From: Asterella californica
Taxonomy: Eukaryota > Streptophyta > Marchantiopsida > Marchantiales > Aytoniaceae
Direction of reading: 5' to 3'
Length of the DNA: 64,000 bases
Assembly: GCA_036924285.1 (NCBI GenBank)
Contig: JAYKYS010000005.1
Span: forward strand, 27,192,001-27,256,000
Of the stretch, positions 55,995 through 64,000 are shown piece after piece. Within the stretch, counting starts at the first letter, position 1. Each line of letters starts with the position of its first letter. Position numbers and translations under genes: made by a program. The notes under the pieces were generated by a model. That model was not told where the DNA came from, did no database searches, and saw nothing but the letters and a program-made list of their open reading frames with translations.

Positions 55995-56910
55995 GGGAGA
56001 ACTTTTTGAGAAACAAACTAGTACAGGCAAAGATAGAGATATCTATTTGAGAACTTTAACTTACTGTTTGAAACAAAAACTAACAAAAATTACTTTCGAA
56101 AGATTATCTCTTATTTAATTGCCATTGAAAGATATTATACCTCTTACTATATTAAATCTAAAGTTTCATCCAGCTCTAAACCTCGAGTATTACTACAATA
56201 ATGCAATGCTCCCGGTGACCTAGAAAATTTTATTTACGAGTTTGTTTCTAGAAACTGAGAAATTTAACCGTTATGCAAAATATAGTTTTGATGATTACTT
56301 TTCTCATCCCAAGTTGGAATCTGTGAAATCAAAAAGCCACTTTTAGACCTTCATCAACTTTATAAGTTATGACAAACTACTTAGCATTAATACTGATACA
56401 GAAATGTTGAGTTGAATGATTTCGGAGTTTCTTGGGGCAGAATGGAATCTTGTCTTCAGTCTCAAAGAACACTGGGAGGGAAAAAGAAAATATTCTGATT
56501 CATGCTTTTATACTCATACCGGGGGTTTAAACCTCCAGCTCTGGTAAGGGTACATAAGAATGTTCTTGCAAATGTTCTTACGTGACATTTGCAACCCAAG
56601 CTAAGTATGTGGCGGATGGCTCGGTGATAAAGAAATTTCAATATATACATACATAAAGACAACCCGATCTAATTTAGCTGATACGGACACGTGTATAGAC
56701 CCTAGAGATCTAGAGAGTGCGATTTGCACTGATTCAAACTCGATGGGAAATGCAGCGAACTTACTGACGTTCGTTCTTCCCCCTAGTTACACACTGAGAG
56801 ACTCCCGTACAAACATCAATTCAAGACGTGCTAATGAGCGGTGGAAGCATTTGATTTAGCATCTCTTCAGAAAACACGAGCTTGTAGACGACTGAGACGT
56901 AGCTAGCACC
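55995..56910 (+). promoter_or_regulatory. Upstream region of intact BTB gene (duplication unit 2)
   Basis: It is conserved with 53885-54423 despite many changes, which points to the promoter being part of the duplicated unit. Shared blocks close to the ATG are GACTCCCGTACAAACATCAA, TGCTAATGAGCGGTGGAAGC and AGAAAACACGAGCTTGTAGA. CACGTG at about 56691 is a palindromic G-box-like core present in both units. Confidence 0.45.
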
Positions 56911-58140
56911 ATGTCAGCCTGGAATCCGAACGTAATTAACCAGGAGGAGATGAGAGGTATCCAGCACGATTCAAAGAAGCCGGTGGACAACCCCGAGCTC
57001 GAGCGTAGCGATGTCGTCTTCGTTTGCGAGGATGGAGTTGAAGTTCACGCGTGCCGTCTGCTGCTGACTGCAAGGTCTTCTTTTTTCGATCGATTGTTTC
57101 GGAATGGGATGGCGGAATCCAGTCAGTCCCACGTTTCGCTCCCGACGGTTTCTTCTTCGGTTTTGCTCATATTTCTACATTATTTGTGTACGGGGGAATT
57201 AACGAAGGAGGGTATACACCGTCCCTTGAGTTCTCGCTCTGACCAGAGAGGTGTGATCACCAAGATGCGTATCTCCGATCCACTTACTTACCAGCTCGAC
57301 TGGAATTTGCTACTGAAGGTCGCGGTTGCTGCGCGTTACTTCATGCTCGTTACCCCACTTCTTTTTGGTCTCGATCATGACATACTGCAGGTGCTATGGG
57401 CGGATTTACGTGATGCGGCCAGCGGGGACAATGGAATTTTCCACAAACTCTCTGTACTTTGTCAGTTCCCGCAGTTGTGGACCAGTGAAAGCGAGGGCAA
57501 GTCCCTCTATGATGGAATTGGCAATGAACTGGTGAAATTAGCATCTGCGGACCCGAGTGCGGCTGCGCTGTGTTTTCTGTCTAAGGAAGCCTTCGAGTAT
57601 TACTTGGCCAAAATCCAGAAAACTTATGGTGGAGACGAGTTTTGGGAACGGTCGCTCGACGAGTATCTCAGGCTAAGGCAGATCTTACTCTGGTGTGCCG
57701 TCGAAAGAATAGGTGACGTCTCCTCCTTCGATCCTGTATGTTTACCAGGAACTAAGCGTGTCACCCAGTATCTCGAGAATTCCAATCTGATTGTCTCGAC
57801 CGTCAGGACCGATCACGACACCTTTAACGTCGACCGTGAGACTCTCTTGAATGCCATCGAGAAGAAAGATTTGGAACCGTTCCTGAAGATGGTGGCATTA
57901 AGCTCCATACACCCTCAATTACTCTTGAGGGTGATAGAACCCCTAAACATCTTCGACCGTGAGGCTCTGCGAGAGGCATTTGTGGCACAAGCCGTGCTGG
58001 GCTGGAAGTGGGTGCCGAGGATTGCTAATAAATATAAGCGGCATGCGCCGTATAAGTATAACCCCGTGCACATGCCAAATGACAAAACCATGCGTTTGCT
58101 GTATTCGATTAAATTACTCAAACGGGCCCGGCAGTCGTAG
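56911..58140 (+). CDS. BTB/POZ domain protein, single exon, 409 aa
   Basis: ATG 56911 to TAG 58140, uninterrupted. The BTB/POZ fold covers about residues 30-160: SDVVFVCEDGVEVHACRLLL, ARSSFFDRLFRNGM, the strand/helix FLHYLCTGEL, then an inserted loop of about 30 residues (100-130), then LLKVAVAARYFMLVTPLL, the last BTB helices. The C-terminal ~250 residues are mostly helical and carry no second domain that I recognise, though they could be a BACK-like region. BTB proteins dimerise and many act as substrate adaptors of cullin-3 ubiquitin ligases; that role is family knowledge, not shown here. The gene is the downstream and intact member of a tandem pair. Confidence 0.85.
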   Translation: MSAWNPNVINQEEMRGIQHDSKKPVDNPELERSDVVFVCEDGVEVHACRLLLTARSSFFDRLFRNGMAESSQSHVSLPTVSSSVLLIFLHYLCTGELTKEGIHRPLSSRSDQRGVITKMRISDPLTYQLDWNLLLKVAVAARYFMLVTPLLFGLDHDILQVLWADLRDAASGDNGIFHKLSVLCQFPQLWTSESEGKSLYDGIGNELVKLASADPSAAALCFLSKEAFEYYLAKIQKTYGGDEFWERSLDEYLRLRQILLWCAVERIGDVSSFDPVCLPGTKRVTQYLENSNLIVSTVRTDHDTFNVDRETLLNAIEKKDLEPFLKMVALSSIHPQLLLRVIEPLNIFDREALREAFVAQAVLGWKWVPRIANKYKRHAPYKYNPVHMPNDKTMRLLYSIKLLKRARQS

Positions 58141-58794
58141 ACGTACATGTTAAGAGAACGTGGTGTCTTCGACCAGGCCAGGTACAACCAGTTCCACAGG
58201 AATTCGCGTTTAAAAATGGATGACGCTGGTAGAATCGAACTCGTTCATTTTCCTCGAATGCAGGATCGGAGATACGATTAGTACCTTTCCAGCTTAGGAC
58301 ATGAAACCCTAGGGTTTCACGGTATCGCCTGCTATGGCTTTCCATATGGATCAACTGGCCACGGTGCATCCGGTGCTTGCTTAGACCTCAGTAGCACTGA
58401 AGCTCTTAGTAGAATGATTCATTTGAATTGCACGGCACAAGTAGCTAGCTGTAAGCCATGGTAGATTTAGTTTGGAGTGGTTTTGTTGCTACCAATGTGA
58501 TTTGCAGCTTCCAGTCTATCTAGACAGAGTTACAGTACTTAATTCTTCACACGAAGTGCCATGATCGATGTTACATTGGAGTTTTATCATAACGTGCAGT
58601 CAATTTTGCGCATTTTGCTATCATGGTTAGTTTCAAAATGTGCTTGCTTGGTTGGCTCGATCACCGTAAAACGGAGGAACTAACTAACGAGGACTTGCAT
58701 CTATATTCTTCTGCAAGCTTTTTATTTTTCTTGGAAGTTTTTTCGATGTGTACATGTGTCACTGGAATGATAGCAAATATCCTCCCGCGGCCTT
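58141..58794. other. 3' flank of BTB gene
   Basis: No gene supported; presumably 3' UTR followed by spacer. Confidence 0.45.
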
Positions 58795-59060
58795 GTATAG
58801 TGAATTTTGTTTTCTCTTTTCAGAATACGTGTAAGTGTTAGAAAAAATAATTTAAAAAGTTAATATAAAAAAATAAATTATTTCATAAATATTAAATGTT
58901 AACTACTCCAGGAGTAACCAACTCATCCGGAGAGAAATCATAAGTGAAGACGAGGCTGTTGTATTCATTAATTAATTTTAAGGTCATTAATTAATGTTCT
59001 AACCCTTCCCGTCGGAAGGGTTAGAACATTAATTAGTGTACATGGGTGAATAAATAAGCA
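58795..59060 (-). repeat. Hairpin repeat unit, copy 1 (inverted)
   Basis: The reverse complement matches copies 2 and 3. The hairpin is at 58989-59034: 21-base perfect arms AATTAATGTTCTAACCCTTC(C) with loop CGTC. Together with copy 2 it forms long terminal inverted repeats around 59061-59890. Confidence 0.85.
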
Positions 59061-59890
59061 TGCTTCGCGAATATACAGTGTAATGTGCAAACAGAAAACT
59101 GTAAGACATAATTCGATGGTTTCAACCGTTAAAACCGTTTGTCCATACCTTGGTAACCACGAGTGCCTCATTTCGCCAGTTGGCGGTATGAGAACCAAGG
59201 AATTTTACTATTACACACAGAATACTTTTGTCAATAAAATCTTCATACGAGAATGAAATAGGTTAATAGTTTTGTTGTTAAAATTGTCGTACGATAATAG
59301 AATTACTTAACCAATTTAAGTTTCAATAGTGAGGATTAAACCAAAGCTCTCCAAGAGCTTTACACTCTAGATTAACTTCTGAATGAACTATTACTTCTGA
59401 ACGAAAAATAATGATCGAGAAATACTGAGATGAAATTTGGTGTCTTTTAGAAACAAAATAGCATATTATTCTCTCCGACCTAAAGTACACAACCCGAGAA
59501 AGAAGAAATATCCCTTTGCCTGCATTTACATGGACACTAGGGTTTAATGTACTAATCGAACAAGTTGCTCCGCTTGCAGTGGAAATGCAAGACTATTATT
59601 TAGCACTTTTCTGTATCTATTTTCTCTTCTTTCTTTTTCGGTTTTATCACTACTCCATCTTTCAGTTTCGTTACAGACCAAAAATATTTCTTTTTTCTTT
59701 CCGGTTTTCATAATCGACTTACAATGATAAATTTAGGGCAACTTCGAACGGTTGACTCACAACTGCACTGGCTAAGGAAGGCATGCAAAAACAAACCATT
59801 ATGCTTAGGATCCTCATGCTTTTTCTTTTCACACGGAATACTTAGTGGCTGCTGTGTAGTTGTAGTTCAATGCAACTATTTTGGAAACAT
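59061..59890. other. Spacer between inverted hairpin units
   Basis: AT-rich with no gene. If copies 1 and 2 are the ends of one foldback element, this is its unique core. Confidence 0.45.
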
Positions 59891-60189
59891 GTTTATTCAC
59901 CCATGTACACTAATTAATGTTCCAACTCTTCCGACGGGAAGGGTTAGAACATTAATTAATGACCTGTTTTAAACTGCACGATTCTACATTTACTGCTCCG
60001 GATTTATACCGCTAGGAACGTAACAGCCTGGTCTTCACTTATGGGTTCTCTCCAGATTAGTTGGTTGTTCTGGGAGTGGTTAATATATAATATTTATGAA
60101 ATGATTTAATTTTTTATATTAGCTTATTAGAATACAATTTTATAACACTTACACATATTCTGATAAGAGAAAAATGAAGTTCACTGTAA
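59891..60189 (+). repeat. Hairpin repeat unit, copy 2
   Basis: The hairpin is at 59911-59958 (22-base arms, two mismatches, loop GACG). After it come GCTCCGGATTTATACCGC, CAGCCTGGTCTTCACTTATG, GGTTAATATATAATATTTAT and AACACTTACAC, ending near TTCACTGTA. Confidence 0.85.
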
Positions 60190-60208
60190 AAGGTCGTGAG
60201 GGAAGATA

Positions 60209-60510
60209 TTATTCACCGATGTACACTAATTAATGTTCTAACCCTTCCGACGAGAAGGGTTAGAACATTAATTAATGACCTCCATTAAACTACGCGATTC
60301 GACATTTACTGCTCCGGACTTATACCGCCAAGAACCCAACAGCCTGGTCTTCACTTATGAATTCTCTCCGGATGAGTTGGCTACTCCGGGAGTGGTTAAT
60401 ATATAATATTTATAAAATAATTTAATTTTTTATATTAGCTTATTAGAATAAATTTTTATAACACTTACACGTATTTTGATAAGAGAAAATGAAATTCACT
60501 GTACAATGCC
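60209..60510 (+). repeat. Hairpin repeat unit, copy 3
   Basis: Direct repeat of copy 2 at an offset of about 318 bases. The hairpin is at 60227-60274 with 21-base perfect arms and loop CGACGA. Confidence 0.85.
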
Positions 60511-60647
60511 GTGGGGGAGGATATGTGCGATTCACTCTATTCAGGTACTGTCGCTTTCTCCATTTCTGTAACTGTCCGGATTGCCTGCATGTGTGTAACC
60601 TTAATCCATGTTTAGGCATGCATAGTCACCCTCTTCCGAGTTCGGAA

Positions 60648-60965
60648 GAAGAAGAAATATGCATGTTCGTTTAATTTAATACCTAACTCTTTCGGCAGGA
60701 AAGGTTAGATATTAAACTAAAAGTTTGAATAAATTTATGTATTCATGAGTATAGTTTCTCGGTCTTGTATCTTTTGAAGTGCGAGAGCCGAGTAAATTCT
60801 ATAAAACACTTATGGTTTTCTCATGTTCTCTCCGTGCTTCCCAGCATGGGCTAATAAATAATGTTTATAGAATTTTTTATCTTTTTACATCTATTTAGTA
60901 TATATTTTTCATTTAACACTTATATATTTCTTTGATAACAATAAACGAACAATAGTTCTCAGAAG
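60648..60965 (+). repeat. Hairpin repeat unit, copy 4 (diverged)
   Basis: The hairpin at about 60670-60721 has different arms (TTTAATTTAATACCTAACTC against TTTAGTTTAATATCTAACCT) and loop GGCAG-like. The rest follows the same order, with GGGCTAATAAATAATGTTTA and AACACTTATA. Arm sequence changed while pairing was largely kept. Confidence 0.65.
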
Positions 60966-61144
60966 TTCATCGAACATGCATATTCATTCAGAGCAAATCA
61001 TTTCGGTAAACTTCATATTTAGCTGTACTTGACCGTGTCGAGGGTGATGAGCTTGAGAACCGAGTAGTTTTTTTATTTATTTATTTTTAAAGAAAGAGCG
61101 GCGGTACGCTCGCGATAACTTTATTAAAAGGTCAGGTGAAAATC

Positions 61145-62155
61145 CTACGACCCCACACCCGGGTCCCAAGCCTTAATACTAAATCTACGGTTAGCCGGAC
61201 TAAGGGCCACCTGGTGAGCGGAGCTAACGCCGTAGAAAAGGTTCTCGCTACTAGCTAACGTGGTGCTGCCCTCGCTAGTCGTCAGTCTGGTGACCATCGT
61301 CTTCGGACGAATCGTAAACCCGCCGAAACCCTTGCCAACGATAGCAGCGCTCTTTCTCTGCCCCTCCTCGGGAATATCGAGCGAGGTCACTCTTTGGGGA
61401 AAGAAGGTGGTGCTACTCTCCTCCGCCCCACCCGCCACCCTAGTAGGCGTTTCTTTCCTCTCGATGTACGTACCGTGAAAGGTAACAGGAAAGGAATCGC
61501 CGAGATTGCTGTGATCCTTGCTCTCCTTATTATCGTTGCGCAAGAGGTCGATGTTGGTAACTTTGGCGGAGCTGCTTCTTTCCGTGCTCTTATGTGTCCT
61601 GGCATTCGCGGTAGGAGTGTGGGCAGTTCGTCTTCGCTCCGTCCTCTTCGACGAACTTCCCTTCTTCTTTCTCTGGAGAGAAAGTCTGCTGTGATTGAAA
61701 TCATTGGTAGCATGATCGACGCGGTCGTCATCTCCTGATCCTGGCACAAGCAACTCGATGGCGTCCCCCTGGTGACGGCACCTTCTCTTCCCTCTTGTCT
61801 TATTGTTCAGGAGTGTTCTGTTTTTTTGCACCTGTGCGCCTTTCTCCTTCCTCCTCTTATCAAGATGCTTTTGACCCGAGTTTCTAATGATTCCGTTATC
61901 TTGAAGGTACCCGGTGATGGAGGTGCTCGGATCCTTTCCGTTGATCTGTCTGGGCCTACTGCGATTTCTCTTCGGGGTGTTATGCTTCATCGGGATCAAT
62001 CTCCCTACACCGTTTTCAGTATCCATGTCAGGCTGGTGGGGTCCTTTCCTCTCTTTCTCCCCTTTGTCGTTGCCTTCCCTCGCTTGATGCCTTGCGATGT
62101 TGAAGTCAGCTTGGTTCGTCATCGTCTGACTCTTGGTCCGCTTGATCCTGGGCAC
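61145..62155 (-). CDS. Extra basic ORF downstream of LINE ORF2 (possible ORF3)
   Basis: It is open for 336 codons from ATG 62155 (MPRIKRTKSQTMTNQ) to a stop at 61145, overlapping the end of ORF2 by 50 bases in a different frame. It is strongly Lys/Arg/Ser/Thr-rich in the first two thirds (LQRKKKGSSSKRTERRRTAH), with a less charged C-terminus (IVGKGFGGFTIRPKTMVTRL). No RNA-recognition or zinc motif is seen. The overlap is suggestive of a re-initiation or frameshift arrangement, or of a decayed ORF2 tail. Plant LINEs normally end after zf-RVT. The antisense frames across 61260-62176 are probably its shadows. Confidence 0.4.
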   Translation of the reverse strand: MPRIKRTKSQTMTNQADFNIARHQAREGNDKGEKERKGPHQPDMDTENGVGRLIPMKHNTPKRNRSRPRQINGKDPSTSITGYLQDNGIIRNSGQKHLDKRRKEKGAQVQKNRTLLNNKTRGKRRCRHQGDAIELLVPGSGDDDRVDHATNDFNHSRLSLQRKKKGSSSKRTERRRTAHTPTANARTHKSTERSSSAKVTNIDLLRNDNKESKDHSNLGDSFPVTFHGTYIERKETPTRVAGGAEESSTTFFPQRVTSLDIPEEGQRKSAAIVGKGFGGFTIRPKTMVTRLTTSEGSTTLASSENLFYGVSSAHQVALSPANRRFSIKAWDPGVGS

Positions 62156-63216
62156 CTTGATCGAGGAGCCGTCTAGGAGTAATGCTCCTCAAAGATAGGT
62201 AGACGTGGTGAACCTCATTTTGCGTACCCTGACTATTCCTGTCCATTCCTTCTCTGCTAGACCTCTGATGAAGCTGCTCTTGGATGTCCTTAATGCTCTT
62301 CATCGCATTGATCCACCCCTGTTTGTTTCCCTCGCTCGCATCATCCTTTAGAGCTGCCCACGCAGTCTTAGCGACCCCGGTGAGAATTCTAGCGGCGGGG
62401 CGGTCCGATCTAGTGTTTCTGAAGACGAGGTTTGTCCTTTTGGCCCAGGCCACCTGAGTATGTTCCACCACCAAGTACAGCAGAGCTGGGTTGACCAGGC
62501 GAATCTCTATCGCCTTGTCTATAGTGCTCAGAAGGCTCTCCTCCACTCTGAACTGGACCCCCCAGTTCCTCTTATGAATCTGTAGTCTGAGCCATCTTCG
62601 TTTTACCATCGCACAGTCCCACAAAAGATGTTCTATGGTTTCAGCGGCTTCTCCACATATGGGACATAACCCATCCCCTATGCCCATTTGAGAGGCCCTC
62701 TTGTTCAGGACCCGCCAAACCCATAGATTTAGTATGTGAGAGCCCCCTTTCTCCCAGACTCTTTGCCATCTCTTCCTCCACATTTCCCTTGTGTCGTTTA
62801 CCTCCCACCTCCTACTTAGCGTTATATCGGGAGGCTCCTTCCTTGGTAGTATCTCCTTCCATGTTCTGAAACTTTGTGTCCATCCACTTAGCATCCTCTC
62901 CCCGATCGTCCAGCCCCAGTTCGGGCTCTTCTGCAGTGCCCCGGAGGTTAGCACCACTTCGCCCCCCCCACCGAACCAATGCTTGAAAAGCCCCTGTCCT
63001 CTCCTCCGGTTCCCTGTCCGAAGCAACATCGAGATGACAGTTACCAAGGCCATTTATTAGGTCCTGATCTTTGATCCCCCTCAGCGTCGTTAGTTTCCTC
63101 CTGCAAGCTTCTTTGGTGGCTTCTCTTTTCGCTTGATCATTGACTCTTTCCACCCGTTGCCAAAGTGTTGTGACCTGCTCTATTCCCAGGTCAGCGTTTA
63201 GCACCAGGGGGATCAC
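62106..63216 (-). pseudogene. LINE ORF2 C-terminal part with zf-RVT zinc-binding motif
   Basis: Two frames are joined by a shift at about 63010. 62812-63216 reads VLNADLGIEQVTTLWQRVER. The frame 62106-63053 continues with GERMLSGWTQSFRTWKEI, LWVWRVLNKRASQMGIG and CPICGEAAETIEHLLWDC, a C-x2-C-x7-H-x4-C zf-RVT motif, and then WLRLQIHKRNW. It ends SDDDEPS at 62106. The basic Arg/Gln-rich tail is unusually long after the finger. Confidence 0.8.
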
Positions 63217-63999
63217 GAAAGGGAGAGTTTAGAGTGTACCTTGGACCAACATTTCAGAAGAGAGTTTAGAGTTGGTAGAGTCTTGCACTGCAGGGTATTT
63301 AACAGCAGCAGACCCTCTTCGTACGACCACTCCTTGTGCTGCTTTTTGTTCGCCCTTTTCTTCAGGGCTTCTCTTATTCCCCATTTGGCTATGCACTTCC
63401 ACTCTTGGTGGCCCCCTTCGAGGAGTTTCCCTAAGTATTTCAGTTTTAGTGCCATCGCCACATCCGAGAAAGGTACGATCCCTAGCCCCCCTTCCTTTTT
63501 GCTTTTCGTTATCATATCCCATGCCACCAGAGCCGTTTTGTTTCCTCCATCCTCGTTCCTTCTCCATAGGAAACCTCTGGATACACCTTCAAGCTTCTTA
63601 AGGCCCTCCGTCGTAAAATTGATGCAGGTTAGTTGGTATGCGGGTATGCTTCTTAGCACGTGTTGGAGGAGAACCACCTTGCTAGACCATGACAGTAGTC
63701 GATTCGCCCAGTGTTGTAACTTTTTTTGCAGTTTTTCAACAAGGGCATTCACTATTAGTCCTTCCGTCACTCCCACTCCGATAGATATACCTAGATATTT
63801 GTGGAATTGACCCGGCTTGGCAATCAAACAGCCAGGTCGGAATCTCACTCATACCTAGAGGCAGCACTAGAGATTTACTTAGGTTTAGCGCCGCTCCAGA
63901 TACTTGTTCGTACTGTCGAATAACTTCTTGGGTTTCCCTAAAGCATTCCTCCGTCCCTTTTATCATCAGACCGGTGTCATCCGCGAACAACTGGTGCAA
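63213..63999 (-). pseudogene. LINE ORF2: reverse transcriptase palm and thumb, frameshifted
   Basis: MHQLFADDTGLMIKGTEECF (63999-63940) contains the catalytic FADD. SGAALNLSKSLVLPLG follows, then a shift near 63845 into PGQFHKYLGISIGVGV, WANRLLSWSSKVVLLQHVLR, SRGFLWRRNEDGGNKTALVA and KEGGLGIVPFSDVAMALKLK, all standard blocks of plant LINE RT after the active site. It copies element RNA at the target site. The N-terminal endonuclease lies beyond 63999. Confidence 0.85.
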
Positions 64000-64000
64000 T

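Larger units (their letters stand above)
61068..63999 (-). mobile_element. LINE (non-LTR retrotransposon), 3' half, continues beyond the window
   Basis: On the minus strand the order is RT palm, connection, zinc finger, then the 3' end in an A-rich tail (the plus strand has TTTTTTTATTTATTTATTTT at 61068-61087). Type and order match plant L1-like elements. Frame shifts at about 63845, 63215 and 63010 show decay. No target duplication could be assigned because the 5' end is outside. Confidence 0.85.

Noticed and set aside
61260..62176. Several plus-strand reading frames
   Set aside because: They are antisense to the LINE ORFs and show no domain of their own.

Overview
The window looks like nuclear DNA of a land plant, and a retrotransposon-rich, non-seed-plant-like genome (bryophyte or lycophyte) is my best guess. 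The basis is an AP2-type exon, a BTB/POZ gene, a non-chromodomain plant-type Gypsy element with a TGGCGCCG-like primer site, a plant-type LINE, and AT-rich spacers with no bacterial gene packing. The species is inferred, not proven. Only one ordinary host gene looks intact, a single-exon BTB gene at 56911-58140. Almost everything else is mobile DNA or its wreckage.

Layout. 1-5193: 3' part of a Gypsy element (element 1) whose pol resembles basidiomycete-fungal Gypsy pol, followed by its polypurine tract and 1.3 kb LTR. 5194-6037: a rearranged LTR junction. 6038-8208: an inverted, truncated, decayed second copy (element 2). 8209-9181: LTR, primer site and leader of element 3. 9182-26043: element 4, a Tat/Athila-like Gypsy element with a ~3.2 kb LTR that itself contains a coding region. 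Its gag is split by element A (14380-20308), a 5.9 kb TG...CA unit with a perfect 5-bp target duplication that looks like a giant solo LTR and carries a related open reading frame. 26044-26902: fragment of an FCP1/NLI-type phosphatase gene. 26990-27530: TGCGAT-rich and tandem repeats. 27600-28973: PIF/Harbinger-type transposase relic. 29390-30535: repeat with an inverted partner at 49465-50625. 32952-33315: inverted duplication. 36792-42434: element B, an inverted sister of A with its own 5-bp target duplication. 42435-52500: AT-rich non-coding DNA with hairpins, tandem repeats and a SINE-like promoter. 52573-53185: AP2 gene fragment. 53885-58140: tandem BTB duplication, first copy broken and second intact. 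58795-60965: four copies of a hairpin-bearing repeat. 61068-63999: 3' half of a LINE on the minus strand with an extra downstream reading frame.

The most interesting signal is that two different LTR families (element 4, and elements A/B) carry in their LTRs a related coding region: an N-terminal globular domain, an acidic linker and a C-terminal coiled coil. In A/B these LTRs are packed with GTCTTC/GAAGAC motifs in both coding and non-coding parts. Nearly all in-frame stops in these elements are C-to-T or G-to-A changes, as expected for methylated, silenced DNA. All homology and family calls come from reading the sequence; no searches were run.
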